A stretch of DNA of 64,000 nt, taken from NCBI RefSeq assembly GCF_000153285.1, contig NZ_CH724168.1:2395455-2459454 (forward strand), written 5' to 3'. The stretch comes from Synechococcus sp. WH 7805 (lineage in GTDB: Bacteria; Cyanobacteriota; Cyanobacteriia; PCC-6307; Cyanobiaceae). Position numbers and translations under genes: made by a program. The first letter of the stretch is position 1. Each line of letters opens with the position of its first letter. The notes below the pieces were generated by a model that was given only the letters and a program-made list of their open reading frames with translations, was not told where the DNA came from and made no database searches. Shown here piece by piece: positions 39,960-49,343 of the stretch.

Positions 39960-40922
39960 ATGTCCTCCCTGCAGCGCGGGCTGTTGATGGTTCTTCCCTT
40001 CGCTTTGTGGGGAACGGCCATGGCTGCGATGGCTCCCTTGGTTCATTCCGGCGGGCCAGTACTGGTGGCCTGTCTCAGGCTTCTTCCTGCTGGCGCTGTT
40101 CTGCTGGTTGCGGTTCCAAGGCTCGGTCGTTCCTTGCGGATCGACCCCGGCGATCGCGGCTGGTTTGTGTTGTTCACCCTCGTGGACGCCTTCTTGTTTC
40201 AGATCTTTCTCGCTAAAGGAATCGAAGGAACCGGTGCAGGGCTCGGGTCGGTGTTGATTGATTCCCAGCCGTTGATCGTTGCGCTTCTGGCGCGATGGCT
40301 GTTCGAAGAATCGATCAATCCATTCGGTTGGCTCGGTCTGGCGCTTGGTCTGGCAGGAATCGTTTGCCTTGGCGTTCCCGCCCCCTTGCTGAACCACTGG
40401 TGGTTGGAGGCTGATCTCTCTTCATGGGAGTCCGGATGGCAGTCCGGGACCGGATGGATGTTGTTAGCGGCCCTCACCATGGCCTTTGGAACGGTGATCA
40501 GTCGCTTTGCCTGCCGGCGCAGTGATCCAGTGGCGGTGACCGGGTGGCACATGCTCTTTGGGGGTATTCCCCTGCTGATCTGGCATGGGCTGGATCCGGC
40601 AACCTCCATTCTCCCGCCCTGGACTGGCCTGGACTGGGCGCAGATGGCCTATGCCTCAATTCTTGGCAGTGCGTTGGCCTATGGCCTGTTCTTCTGGTTC
40701 GCCAATCGTGAGGATCTCACTGGCTTCACCACCCTGGGTTTTCTCACCCCTGTGTTCGCGCTCGTTTCAGGGGGTGTGCTTCTCGGCGAACGCCTGGCTG
40801 GCTTGCAATGGCTCGCCGTCTTGCTCGTGTTGGCGTCGGTCCTGTTGGTCAGTCAGCGGCAGAAGCTCTGGGATCCATTGCTGCGCACGGCTTCTTCCCA
40901 GCCTGGAGACATGAAGGCATGA
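39960..40922 (+). CDS. EamA/DMT-family transporter (320 residues)
   Basis: About ten hydrophobic segments in two repeated halves, the layout of the drug/metabolite transporter superfamily ('GTAMAAMAPLVHSGGPVLVA', 'GLGLALGLAGIVCLGVP', 'FTTLGFLTPVFALVSGGVLL'). The substrate cannot be read from sequence. It shares four bases (ATGA) with the following glycosyltransferase gene, so the three genes 39960-43866 form one coupled unit. Confidence 0.88.
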   Translation: MSSLQRGLLMVLPFALWGTAMAAMAPLVHSGGPVLVACLRLLPAGAVLLVAVPRLGRSLRIDPGDRGWFVLFTLVDAFLFQIFLAKGIEGTGAGLGSVLIDSQPLIVALLARWLFEESINPFGWLGLALGLAGIVCLGVPAPLLNHWWLEADLSSWESGWQSGTGWMLLAALTMAFGTVISRFACRRSDPVAVTGWHMLFGGIPLLIWHGLDPATSILPPWTGLDWAQMAYASILGSALAYGLFFWFANREDLTGFTTLGFLTPVFALVSGGVLLGERLAGLQWLAVLLVLASVLLVSQRQKLWDPLLRTASSQPGDMKA

Positions 40923-42022
40923 CGGAGCGTCCCTTGAATCTGGTGCTGGTTAGCACGCCGATTGGTCAGCTTGGCAGTGGTCGGGGAGGGGGTGTCGAGC
41001 TCACGCTCGGATCGGTGATGCGCGGCCTGGTGGGCCGCGGCCACCAGCTCTCTCTCGTGGCACCGGAGGGATCGAGGTCGCCGGTGATTGCTGACACGGT
41101 GAAGCTCCATCCGTGCCAAGGAGTGGATCAGCCGAGCTGGCAGCATGCCGACCGTGGGGCCCCGATGCAGATTCCCGATAACGGGGTGCTCCCCCGCCTT
41201 TGGGAGCGCGCCCTGGACCTGGGCTGTCAGGCCGATGCCGTGATCAATTTCGGTTACGACTGGCTTCCGCTATGGCTGACGCCCCATGCCCCCGCGGCCT
41301 TGTTTCATCTGGTGAGCATGGGGTCGGTCTCGCAGGTGATGGATCGCGCTGTGGCTGCGGTAGCCCGTTGGGATCAGAGCCGGCTGGCCTTTCATACTCG
41401 CCGTCAGGCCCAGGATTTCGACCTGATGGCCCCGCCTGAGGTGGTGGGCAATGGCTTCGATCTCTCGAACTATGCGCTTCAGCTCGGAACATCGGGTCCC
41501 TTGGGATGGGCCGGTCGGGTCGCTCCGGAAAAGGGTCTGGAGGATGCGGCGGCAGCGGCTGCGGCCCTTGGAGAAACGCTGCGGGTCTGGGGCCTGGTGG
41601 AAGACCAGGCCTATGCCCAAAGGGTGGAGGCGGATGTGCCTCATGGCACGATCGAGTGGTGCGGGTTCAAGCCCACGGCCGCGCTTCAAAGGGAACTGGG
41701 GGCATGCCGGGCGCTGCTCAACACCCCCAAGTGGAATGAGGCCTACGGGAATGTGGTCGTGGAGGCTCTGGCCTGTGGCGTGCCAGTGGTGGCTTACGAC
41801 CGCGGAGGTCCTGGGGAGATCGTTCAAGACGGAGTCACAGGCTGGCTCGTCCCCCCCGATGACCGCGACGCCCTGAGTCGAGCCACGCAGCGTGTTGGTG
41901 CGATCGATCGACGGGCTTGCCGCGAATGGGCTGAACAGTGGGCGAGCCAGGAGGGTTTGGCCATCCGCGTGGAGACCTGGATCCGCCGGGGGTTGTCCCG
42001 GATGGATGGCACGATCGTCTGA
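40919..42022 (+). CDS. Glycosyltransferase, GT4-like (367 residues)
   Basis: ATG 40919 overlaps the transporter stop (ATGA). The N-terminus has 'LGSGRGGGVELTLGSVMRGL', the glycine-rich loop of GT-B enzymes. The C-terminal domain has 'LGWAGRVAPEKGLEDAAAAA' (G-R-x-x-x-E-K-G), 'EAYGNVVVEALACGVPVVAY' and 'GGPGEIVQDGVTGWLVPPDD', typical of GT4 family nucleotide-sugar transferases. The acceptor is unknown; a cell-envelope glycan or glycolipid is likely, given the GT39-type partner. Confidence 0.88.
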   Translation: MTERPLNLVLVSTPIGQLGSGRGGGVELTLGSVMRGLVGRGHQLSLVAPEGSRSPVIADTVKLHPCQGVDQPSWQHADRGAPMQIPDNGVLPRLWERALDLGCQADAVINFGYDWLPLWLTPHAPAALFHLVSMGSVSQVMDRAVAAVARWDQSRLAFHTRRQAQDFDLMAPPEVVGNGFDLSNYALQLGTSGPLGWAGRVAPEKGLEDAAAAAAALGETLRVWGLVEDQAYAQRVEADVPHGTIEWCGFKPTAALQRELGACRALLNTPKWNEAYGNVVVEALACGVPVVAYDRGGPGEIVQDGVTGWLVPPDDRDALSRATQRVGAIDRRACREWAEQWASQEGLAIRVETWIRRGLSRMDGTIV

Positions 42023-43866
42023 TGACAGGGGATCGACCTGACACGACTGAGCTCACGCCGCTGGTGCGGCGTAGGGGGCTCTGGTGCATTTTCGTGCTGG
42101 CTGTGGTGATCTTCACCTGGCAGCTGGGAAGCACTGGATTGGTGGATGAAACGCCACCTCTGTTCGCTGCATCAGGCAGGGCGATGGCGGAAACCGGCGA
42201 CTGGTTGACGCCCCGGGTGAATGGTCTGCCTCGCTTCGACAAGCCGCCTTTGGTGTATTGGCTGATGGGGCTGAGCTACAGCCTTCCGGGGTCAGCGTCA
42301 TGGGATCCACTTGGCACCTGGGCCGCGCGCCTGCCTTCGGCCCTGGCGTCGATGGCCTCCATGCTGATGCTCGGTGACACGTTGCTTCGCTACCCCTTGG
42401 CTGGGGATGCCCACCCTCGACGGACGGCGGTGGCTGGAGCGCTGGCCTTCGCCCTCTCCCCTCTGGTGCTGATCTGGAGCCGCACCGCAGTGAGCGACGC
42501 CCTGCTGAGCGGCACCCTGAGTCTCAGCCTGCTCTGCCAATGGCGTTGCTACGCGAGTGGATCCACGCGGCGCTGGTGGTTGGCCTGGGTACTGCTGGCC
42601 CTTGCGGTGCTCACCAAGGGGCCCGTGGCGGTTGTGCTCACCGGAATCACCCTGAGCCTCTATGCCCTGATCCGCAGGGATCTCTTCGGTCTGTGGCGGC
42701 TCCTTCGCCCCATCCGCGGCTTGCTTATCACTGCTGTGCTCAGCTTGCCCTGGTATTTGGCCGAGCTGGTGGTGGAGGGCCAGCCGTTTTGGGACAGCTT
42801 CTTTGGATATCACAACCTCCAACGCCTCACCAGCGTGGTGAATGATCACCTCCAGCCCTGGTGGTTCTTCGGACCGGTGCTTGTGGTGGCATCTCTGCCG
42901 TTCACGCCGCTGCTGCTGTTGGGTCTTGCACGCTGCTTGGCCGCGTTTCGGGGCAAGGGATCGCGTCTGCAGCTCCCAGCCCAGCAGAGCCTTCGCGATT
43001 TCGCTGGTTGCTGGGTGTTCTCGTTGCTGATTCTGTTCACCCTGGCGGCAACCAAACTTCCCAGTTACTGGTTGCCGGCCACCCCAGCCGCTGCCCTGTT
43101 AATCGCTCTGACGGCCCAGGCTCCCTCGTGCAAGCGACGTCCACTGCTTCTGTGGATGTGGAGCTTCACCTTGCTGCTCACCGCTGTGCTTGCGGCTGGT
43201 CTCTGGGTGTCTCCCCTCTGGATTCCCCTGATTCAGGACCCGGAGATGCCCACACTCCCTGCTGAGCTTTTGGCCAGTGGTTTGGTGTTTCGGGCTGCTG
43301 TCTGCTTCACCGCGGCGGCCTTGCTTGGCCTGCTCACCTTGGTGCGCACACTGGATGGTCGCCTGCTTGCGGTCCAGGGACCTCTGGTGGCATTTCAGCT
43401 CGTTGCGCTCCTGCCGATGATCGAACTCGGAGACCGGGTCCGGCAGCTTCCCGTCAGGCAGGTGGCTGGAACGGTGGTGAGCCAGCGGCGACCCGGGGAA
43501 CCCCTCGCGATGATCGGCGTTCTCAAACCCTCACTGCACTTCTACACACGCCAGGTCGTTCTCTACGACGGCAAGTCGAAGTCGGCACTGGTCAATTTGG
43601 CGGATCGACTCAGCCGTGAGCAGCGGCAGGGATTTCAAGGCATCCCCCTCAGCGATCCCGGCAGCTCGGACACGGTGCTTGTGGTGATCGATGAGCGCAC
43701 TGCTGCGCGTGAGCACTGGCAGGGGCTGGCTCCTGATGTGCTGGGCCGGACAGGCATCTATGCCCTATGGCGTGTGGATCGCAGCCGTCTCGAACAGCGG
43801 GCTGCAACCCTGCAGGCCCAGGGTGTTGATCTCACCTGGCGGGATCCGAGGCCAGAGCGTTATTGA
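42022..43866 (+). CDS. ArnT/PMT-type membrane glycosyltransferase, GT39/83-like (614 residues)
   Basis: ATG 42022 overlaps the previous stop (TGATG). The N-terminal 'STGLVDETPPLFAASGRAMA' and 'TPRVNGLPRFDKPPLVYWLM' are the lumenal/periplasmic loop with the D-E and K-P-P motif typical of ArnT-like transferases. About twelve membrane segments follow, then a soluble C-terminal domain ('PLAMIGVLKPSLHFYTRQVV'). These enzymes move a sugar from a polyprenyl carrier to lipid A, protein or glycan. The acceptor here is not known. Confidence 0.85.
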   Translation: MTGDRPDTTELTPLVRRRGLWCIFVLAVVIFTWQLGSTGLVDETPPLFAASGRAMAETGDWLTPRVNGLPRFDKPPLVYWLMGLSYSLPGSASWDPLGTWAARLPSALASMASMLMLGDTLLRYPLAGDAHPRRTAVAGALAFALSPLVLIWSRTAVSDALLSGTLSLSLLCQWRCYASGSTRRWWLAWVLLALAVLTKGPVAVVLTGITLSLYALIRRDLFGLWRLLRPIRGLLITAVLSLPWYLAELVVEGQPFWDSFFGYHNLQRLTSVVNDHLQPWWFFGPVLVVASLPFTPLLLLGLARCLAAFRGKGSRLQLPAQQSLRDFAGCWVFSLLILFTLAATKLPSYWLPATPAAALLIALTAQAPSCKRRPLLLWMWSFTLLLTAVLAAGLWVSPLWIPLIQDPEMPTLPAELLASGLVFRAAVCFTAAALLGLLTLVRTLDGRLLAVQGPLVAFQLVALLPMIELGDRVRQLPVRQVAGTVVSQRRPGEPLAMIGVLKPSLHFYTRQVVLYDGKSKSALVNLADRLSREQRQGFQGIPLSDPGSSDTVLVVIDERTAAREHWQGLAPDVLGRTGIYALWRVDRSRLEQRAATLQAQGVDLTWRDPRPERY

Positions 43867-43868
43867 TG

Positions 43869-44402
43869 TCAGCCGTTGGCCGCCTCCGAGCCCAAGTCAG
43901 CACTTCTGCAGAAGCTGCAGTGGCCCCAGTAGGCCATTTCTCCCGTCGGAGCCGGTGATCCGCAGCGCGGGCAGGTCGCCATTCCATGCACATCCGTCCG
44001 GCTGGGATGGCGGTTCCATTCGTCGAGAGGGTCCCCTGGATCGGACCGTCGGGCCGTGTGGTGCTGAAGGATGCGAAGGTCGCGAACGGGGTGACCGGCG
44101 GCACGGATCGCGGCGAGTAGTTGAAGCTTGCTGTAGAGCAGAGCCTGGCGCCACTGAGGATGGCTGGCACCAACGCTGAGCACCCCTTGTCTGAGGGTCA
44201 GGGGCCGGCAATGTTCAGCCAGGGACGGTCCTGCCAGTTTCGGCCAGTCCTGCCACAGGGCTGCCATTGAACCGTCCTGACGCCATTGCTGGTTCAGTCG
44301 GTCCAGGCATCCCCTGATCGACTGTGCCGGTTCGGGAGGCGCCGGCATCAAGAGTTCACCCTTGCCGAAGCGACGTCTCTGTGATTTCGGAGCCCTTCCC
44401 AT
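43869..44402 (-). CDS. DUF721 protein with C-terminal zinc ribbon (177 residues)
   Basis: Residues about 30-115 match DUF721 ('MAALWQDWPKLAGPSLAEHC', 'LTLRQGVLSVGASHPQWRQA', 'LRDLRILQHH'-type end). The last 45 residues have 'CPRCGSPAPTGEMAYWGHCS' followed by FCR, a C-x2-C...C-x2-C zinc ribbon. DUF721 proteins are widespread, related to DciA, and DciA-type members help load the replicative helicase; whether this one does is inference. It converges with the glycosyltransferase operon. Confidence 0.8.
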   Translation of the reverse strand: MGRAPKSQRRRFGKGELLMPAPPEPAQSIRGCLDRLNQQWRQDGSMAALWQDWPKLAGPSLAEHCRPLTLRQGVLSVGASHPQWRQALLYSKLQLLAAIRAAGHPVRDLRILQHHTARRSDPGDPLDEWNRHPSRTDVHGMATCPRCGSPAPTGEMAYWGHCSFCRSADLGSEAANG

Positions 44403-44485
44403 GTTCGATCAGGGATCAATCCCGTGACGATAGGGAGGACAGGTGGCCCCTCTCGCTAGCCTTTGATGGCTGCTTGCCCTGATCC

Positions 44486-45253
44486 ATGGGTTTCTTTGAT
44501 CGGCTGAGTCGTCTGGTTCGCGCGAACGCCAACGCTGCAGTCAGCAGCATGGAAGACCCCGTCAAGATCCTCGATCAGTCGGTTGCTGACATGCAGTCTG
44601 ATCTGGTGAAGCTGCGCCAGGCGGTCGCCATGGCCATTGCCAGCCAGAAGCGTTTGCGCAATCAGGCCGATCAGGCCGAGACCCAGTCACGCACTTGGTA
44701 TGAGCGTGCCGAACTGGCTTTGAAGAAGAACGAGGAGGATCTGGCCAGGGAAGCCCTGACCCGGCGTAAGACCTTTCAGGAAACCGCCACATCCCTCAGT
44801 AACCAGGTGAAGGCGCAGGAGGCCCAGGTGGAGACCCTCAAGAAGAGCCTTGTGGCTCTCGAGGGAAAAATCGCCGAGGCGCGCACGAAGAAAGACATGC
44901 TGAAGGCCCGAGCTCAGGCGGCCCAGGCACAGCAGCAGCTGCAGAGCGCTGTTAACGGCATGGGGACCAACTCCGCCATGGCCGCTTTTGAGCGGATGGA
45001 GGACAAGGTTCAGTCCATGGAGGCCTCCAGTCAGGCAGCGGCCGAGTTGGCCGGAGCCGACCTTGAAAGTCAGTTCGCTGCTCTGGAAAGTGGAAGCGAT
45101 GTGGATGATGAACTGGCCTCCCTGCGGCAACAGCTTCAGGGTGGACCTGAGGCCGTGGCCCTTCCGCAGGCCGATGACAAGGTGCAGCCCGTGAAAGTCG
45201 CCGAGGTGGATCAGGATCTCGAGGAACTTCGGCGTTCCATCGACAAGCTCTGA
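44486..45253 (+). CDS. PspA/IM30 (Vipp1) family membrane-remodelling protein (255 residues)
   Basis: Starts MGFFDRLSRLVRANANAAVS, the amphipathic helix typical of PspA/IM30. It continues as one long coiled coil (DPVKILDQSVADMQSDLVKL...KAQEAQVETLKKSLVALEGK). A short C-terminal extension (DQDLEELRRSIDKL) is like the extra helix of IM30/Vipp1. These proteins coat and repair the cytoplasmic and thylakoid membranes as ESCRT-III-like polymers. PspA and IM30 cannot be told apart with certainty here. Confidence 0.9.
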   Translation: MGFFDRLSRLVRANANAAVSSMEDPVKILDQSVADMQSDLVKLRQAVAMAIASQKRLRNQADQAETQSRTWYERAELALKKNEEDLAREALTRRKTFQETATSLSNQVKAQEAQVETLKKSLVALEGKIAEARTKKDMLKARAQAAQAQQQLQSAVNGMGTNSAMAAFERMEDKVQSMEASSQAAAELAGADLESQFAALESGSDVDDELASLRQQLQGGPEAVALPQADDKVQPVKVAEVDQDLEELRRSIDKL

Positions 45254-45308
45254 ACCTCCTCTAGAGCCTCTCCCGTCCATAGGATCAGACTTCCTTCGTC
45301 GTCTTGCT

Positions 45309-45635
45309 GTGTCAGCTGCTGTTTCCGACTTCACCGATGCCGGTTTTGATCAGGACGTCCTGAAGGCATCCGGAACAGTTCTTGTGGATTTCTGGGCACC
45401 CTGGTGCGGTCCCTGCCGGCTGATGGTTCCTCTGATGGACTGGGCGGCCGAAACCTATTCAGGGCGTCTGCAGGTGGGAAAGCTTGAAGTGGATGGCAAT
45501 CCCGCAACCCGCGATGCCTACCAGGTGCAGGGAATTCCAACGTTGATCCTCTTCCGCGATGGTGGGGAAATTGGTCGTCACGAGGGGGCCATCGCCCGTC
45601 CTCAGTTGCAGGCTTTCCTGGATGCTCACCTCTGA
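45309..45635 (+). CDS. Thioredoxin-fold protein with CGPC active site (108 residues)
   Basis: GTG 45309 start. It has 'VLVDFWAPWCGPCRLMVPLM' with Cys33 and Cys36, followed by 'YQVQGIPTLILFRDGGEIGR' with the cis-Pro. These are the classic thioredoxin features. It reduces disulphides in target proteins. It overlaps the next gene (aminotransferase) by 14 bases, so the two are translated together. Confidence 0.92.
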   Translation: MSAAVSDFTDAGFDQDVLKASGTVLVDFWAPWCGPCRLMVPLMDWAAETYSGRLQVGKLEVDGNPATRDAYQVQGIPTLILFRDGGEIGRHEGAIARPQLQAFLDAHL

Positions 45636-46815
45636 ACGCCTGGCCCGGCTGGGCAGTGGTGTTTTCGACCGGAATGATCGCCGCAAAGCGCACTACTGCC
45701 TTGGGAGTCGTCATCCCCAGCAGCCGCTGATTGATCTTTCGCTCGGGTCAACCGATCTAGCCCCACCTGCGGAGGTGATCGCGGCCATGGCTGGTGCGCT
45801 TCAAGATCCCATCAGTTCGTCCTACTGCCTGCATGCCGGAACCGAAGCGTTCCGCCATGCAGCGGCCGCTTGGTGTGAGCGTCGCTTCGGTGTGGCGGTT
45901 GATGCTGAAACCGAAGTTCTGCTGTTGGTGGGTTCCCAAGAGGGGACTGCCCATCTGCCGATGGCCGTTTTGGATCCTGGTGAGAGCGCCTTGATCCTTG
46001 ACCCCTCCTATCCCTCCCATCGCGGCGGTCTCGAACTGGCGGATGCCTCGATCCACACGCTGCCGCTTCGCGCCGAAACGGGATGGGCTCCCGACTTTTC
46101 CAGTCTGACGACCGAGCAGTGGAGGCAACTGCGCCTGATGGTTCTGGGGTTCCCCCACAACCCAACCGCCTGTACAGGGGAACAGGCATGGCTCGATGAA
46201 GCAATGGAGCACTGCCATCGCCATGATCTCGTACTGGCGCATGACAACCCTTACGTTGATCTCGCTCTGGAGGGAGAGGCGCCCGCTCTCTTGCGCTGTC
46301 CCCAATGGAAAGAGCGGGGAATCGAGTTCTTCTCCCTCTCCAAGGGCTGGTGCCTGGGGGGATTCCGTCTGGCCTTCGCCGTGGGGGCAGCACCCCTGAT
46401 CAGTGCTCTCCGTCAGCTCAAGGGCGTTGTGGATTTCAATCAGTGCCGTGCTCTTCAGCAGGGGGCGGTGCTGGCGCTAGATCGCTTCGCTCACTGGCCT
46501 GCATCCCTGCGTCCTGTTTATCGGGATCGCAGGGATCGCATGCTGCGTTCCCTGGAGCGAATCGGCTGGTCGGTGCCCCAGCCCTCCATGGCCCTGTACC
46601 TATGGATGCCTCTGCCGTCCTGGGCCCGCTCCAGGGGCTGGAGTGATGAACAGCTGGCCGCCGAAGTGCTCGAACATTGCGGGGTGGCGCTCACTCCCGG
46701 TTCTGGCTTTGGAACAGCTGGAGCAGGATGGTTGCGACTGGCCTTGGTGCGCCCTTCGATCGAGCTTGAGTCTGCTGTGGATCGTCTCGCACCCTGGTGG
46801 GCGCTCCAGAGCTGA
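45622..46815 (+). CDS. Class I PLP-dependent aminotransferase (397 residues)
   Basis: ATG 45622 (MLTSERLARLGSGVFDRNDR) overlaps the thioredoxin stop. It has 'LIDLSLGSTDLAPPAEVIAA' (the N-terminal D-L-x-x-G), 'LGFPHNPTACTGEQAWLDEA' (N-P-T for the Asn), 'LAHDNPYVDLALEG' (D-N-x-Y) and 'FFSLSKGWCLGGFRLAFAVG' (Ser-x-Ser-Lys, the PLP lysine). It is related to LL-diaminopimelate and aspartate aminotransferases. The substrate is not determined; LL-DAP aminotransferase-like activity is one option. Confidence 0.88.
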   Translation: MLTSERLARLGSGVFDRNDRRKAHYCLGSRHPQQPLIDLSLGSTDLAPPAEVIAAMAGALQDPISSSYCLHAGTEAFRHAAAAWCERRFGVAVDAETEVLLLVGSQEGTAHLPMAVLDPGESALILDPSYPSHRGGLELADASIHTLPLRAETGWAPDFSSLTTEQWRQLRLMVLGFPHNPTACTGEQAWLDEAMEHCHRHDLVLAHDNPYVDLALEGEAPALLRCPQWKERGIEFFSLSKGWCLGGFRLAFAVGAAPLISALRQLKGVVDFNQCRALQQGAVLALDRFAHWPASLRPVYRDRRDRMLRSLERIGWSVPQPSMALYLWMPLPSWARSRGWSDEQLAAEVLEHCGVALTPGSGFGTAGAGWLRLALVRPSIELESAVDRLAPWWALQS

Positions 46816-47585
46816 TGCGTCCGGTCGCCAGGGGAGCTGCACGTGTTCTCAGGGATCTGCGTCGTTGCGGCGGCACCCATTGGAGACTGCGGCAATTGCC
46901 GGTTTGCACCAGTACGGAAACCGAGCTGGTGCGTTGGTTGCAGAGCCACCCATGGAGTGGTGATCAACCGCGTGCTGTGTTCTCCTCCCATCAGACCCAG
47001 AGTCATGGCCAGCACGGACGTGTGTGGTTGGCGCCGCGGGGCGGCGTCTGGCTCAGTGCGGCCCTGCCCTGGCCCCATCCGATCAGTGCCACGGGGTTGT
47101 TCGGTCTGGTTGTGGCGCTTGCGCTGACGGAACAACTCGAATCCCAGGCTCTGCCGGTGCGGATTAAGTGGCCGAATGACCTGTTGGTGCACTCCAGGAA
47201 ACTGGCGGGAATTCTGCCCACGTTGGTGTTTCGTGGGAGCCAGGTCCGACAAGCCCGTGTCGGCGTTGGGCTCAATGTGTGCAATGCCGTTCCCTCCGGG
47301 GCCATCGCGTTGAAGCAGCTCCTGCCGCGCAGTCGCTGCCGGCTGGGGTTCTGGCAAGGCGCCGTTCTTCAAGCCCTGGACCGGTCAACGGATCTTGCTC
47401 ATGACCCTGCTTATGTGGTGCGTGAAGTGGAACGTCGGCTCTGGAGTCATCACGTGCGTGACCCCAGCAGTGGGGACAGTTGGCAGGTGCGAGGGCTGGG
47501 TCTTGATGGACGTCTTTTGCTCAGTCAGGGCACCCAGACCTGCAGCTGGACCCGGTGGGGTGACAGCAACGACAGGAGTGTCTAA
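46815..47585 (+). CDS. birA: Biotin--[acetyl-CoA-carboxylase] ligase
   Basis: ATG 46815 overlaps the aminotransferase stop by one base (TGATG). It has 'SSHQTQSHGQHGRVWLAPRG' (G-R-x-W/G region), 'PVRIKWPNDLLVHSRKLAGI' (K-W-P-N-D-L and K-x-x-G-I-L) and 'QARVGVGLNVCNAVPSGAIA' (G-x-G-x-N). There is no N-terminal DNA-binding domain, so it is a ligase without repressor role. It attaches biotin to the carboxyl carrier protein of acetyl-CoA carboxylase. Confidence 0.9.
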   Translation: MRPVARGAARVLRDLRRCGGTHWRLRQLPVCTSTETELVRWLQSHPWSGDQPRAVFSSHQTQSHGQHGRVWLAPRGGVWLSAALPWPHPISATGLFGLVVALALTEQLESQALPVRIKWPNDLLVHSRKLAGILPTLVFRGSQVRQARVGVGLNVCNAVPSGAIALKQLLPRSRCRLGFWQGAVLQALDRSTDLAHDPAYVVREVERRLWSHHVRDPSSGDSWQVRGLGLDGRLLLSQGTQTCSWTRWGDSNDRSV

Positions 47586-47615
47586 CCTCTCGCACGATGA
47601 GATCGCTTCGATCTG

Positions 47616-48584
47616 TTGGTACTTCGCTGGCTTGCTGCACCGATTCTTCTAACGCTGCCGTTGGCTCCCTCGCCCAACGGCGCTTTTGAGAGCACAGGGA
47701 CGTTTGATCATTCTCTTGAATCCCTTGAGAAGAACCGGGTCATTACCCCTGCTGAGCGCAAACAGCTGGAGACCGGAGACGTCACCCGCCCGGCTGAAGC
47801 CCCTGCGTTTGAGCAGGCTTGCCGTTCGGGTGCTCTGTCTCAGCAGGAATGTCGCAACGGTGTGGCTCTACGCGGTCGTAACCAACGGCGTGAAACCCGC
47901 GTGGTGTTGAACGGCAGGGATGAAATCCTGACCGGCCTGTCCAGGCGAAGTGTGGATGGACGTCCGCTCCCGCCCATTTCCGTTCCGGTTTCAGCTCTTC
48001 TTGCCGGCTCAACGGGAGGATTCCGCCTCGAATCGGTTTTCGCGGTCTCTCCCCGTCCGGCGTCGATCCCCGGAAATGGCAACCGACAGCTGCTGTTCCC
48101 AATCATCGGATCAGCCATCACCACCAGTGGGTTCGGTTGGCGCATCCATCCAATTGTGGGTCAGTGGCTGATGCATGCAGGCAAGGATTTTGCTGCTCCG
48201 GAAGGGACGCCGGTTGTAGCAGCCCTGTCTGGAACTGTTCTGAGCAGTGGCCTCGCCGGTGGTTATGGCATCGCTGTTGAGCTCGACCATGGAGATCCAC
48301 CAAGACGGACGCTCTATGGACACCTCTCCGAGATTTATGTGAAAGCGGGACAGACCGTGCGACAGGGCGAGGTGATCGGGCGTGTCGGCAGCACGGGCCT
48401 GAGTACTGGGCCCCATCTTCACTTTGAGCTCCGTCGCCCTGAGGACGACGGATGGGTCGCTACCGATCCCGGCGATCTCGATCTCAATCCACTCACTGCA
48501 TCAGGTGCCGATGCGGTGTCCATGCTGGTCGGCCAGCTGATGAACAGTCTCGAACGGCCTGACTCCTCATCATCAGGAGCCTGA
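47616..48584 (+). CDS. M23-family peptidoglycan endopeptidase, secreted (322 residues)
   Basis: TTG 47616 start followed by a hydrophobic signal region (RWLAAPILLTLPLAP); no ATG is in frame after the upstream stop. The C-terminal LytM/M23 domain has 'HPIVGQWLMHAGKDFAAPEG' (H-x-x-x-D zinc ligands), 'LYGHLSEIYVKAGQTVRQGE' and 'TGPHLHFEL' (H-x-H). It cuts peptide cross-links of peptidoglycan or regulates such cuts. It converges with the response regulator, and the ends overlap by 12 bases. Confidence 0.88.
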   Translation: MVLRWLAAPILLTLPLAPSPNGAFESTGTFDHSLESLEKNRVITPAERKQLETGDVTRPAEAPAFEQACRSGALSQQECRNGVALRGRNQRRETRVVLNGRDEILTGLSRRSVDGRPLPPISVPVSALLAGSTGGFRLESVFAVSPRPASIPGNGNRQLLFPIIGSAITTSGFGWRIHPIVGQWLMHAGKDFAAPEGTPVVAALSGTVLSSGLAGGYGIAVELDHGDPPRRTLYGHLSEIYVKAGQTVRQGEVIGRVGSTGLSTGPHLHFELRRPEDDGWVATDPGDLDLNPLTASGADAVSMLVGQLMNSLERPDSSSSGA

Positions 48585-49313
48585 GTCTTGGATCTCCTCT
48601 CTGAGGATGAATCCCACCCCTCGCACAGTGTGAATCAGTGTTGGAAGGTCTTTGGACTCCAGCTTCTGTCTCAGATAGCGGATATAAACATCGAGAAGAT
48701 TGTCGTCCCCATAGAAGTTTTCCCCCCAGACCCCACGCATGATGTCGGCGCGCGTCAGCACCTTGCCCTGGCCGCGCATCAGGAAATTCAGCAGTTCGTA
48801 TTCCTTGACCGAGAGCTGAATCAATCGATCACCACGGGACACATCCCTGGTGCTTGTATTCATGCTGAGATTCCCCACTTTGAGGGTTTCCGGCTGGGGT
48901 CCGTCACCGTTGATCGCCGAGAACGTGATGGCTCGGCGTTGCATGGCCCGCAACCTGGCCATCAGTTCTTCAATAGAAAAAGGCTTGATTAAGTAGTCAT
49001 CCACGCCTGCATCCAAGGCGGTGACCCGATCGGAAATGTCGTCATGCCCGGTGAGCATCAGGATTGGTGTTGTGACACCACTGCTACGAATTCTTTGGCA
49101 AATATCAATGCCACTGAAATCAGGCAGATTCCAATCCAAAACAATCAAATCAGGGCCAGGCGTCTCCCGGGCATGGAAGAGACCTGAGGCCCCATCAGCG
49201 GCCACGATTACGTCATACCCTTCCACTTCCAGTTCCATTTTCAGAAGATCCGTCAAACGGGCCTCGTCATCCACCAGAAGGATGCGGATGGATGGAGCTG
49301 CAGGGGCTCCCAT
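48573..49313 (-). CDS. OmpR-family response regulator (246 residues)
   Basis: The receiver domain has 'ILLVDDEARL' (D15, D16), the phospho-acceptor Asp60 in 'LIVLDWNLPDFSGIDICQRI', and 'LIKPFSIEELMARLRAMQRR'. The C-terminal winged helix has 'LSVKEYELLNFLMRGQGKVL' and 'LDVYIRYLRQKLESKDLPTL'. It binds DNA as a dimer when phosphorylated. The histidine kinase partner is not in the window. It resembles cyanobacterial regulators of the NblR/RppA/RpaB group; which one cannot be told. Confidence 0.9.
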   Translation of the reverse strand: MGAPAAPSIRILLVDDEARLTDLLKMELEVEGYDVIVAADGASGLFHARETPGPDLIVLDWNLPDFSGIDICQRIRSSGVTTPILMLTGHDDISDRVTALDAGVDDYLIKPFSIEELMARLRAMQRRAITFSAINGDGPQPETLKVGNLSMNTSTRDVSRGDRLIQLSVKEYELLNFLMRGQGKVLTRADIMRGVWGENFYGDDNLLDVYIRYLRQKLESKDLPTLIHTVRGVGFILREEIQDSGS

Positions 49314-49343
49314 GAGAACGTTCCTGATTAACGAACACCTTAA

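Noticed and set aside
39705-40397. Minus-strand open frame of 230 codons
   Set aside because: It overlaps the EamA transporter gene and the 5' end of sppA; its Gln/His/Gly-rich composition is that of a shadow frame.
46518-47372. Minus-strand open frame of 284 codons
   Set aside because: It is antisense to the aminotransferase and birA genes, both of which have catalytic motifs on the plus strand.
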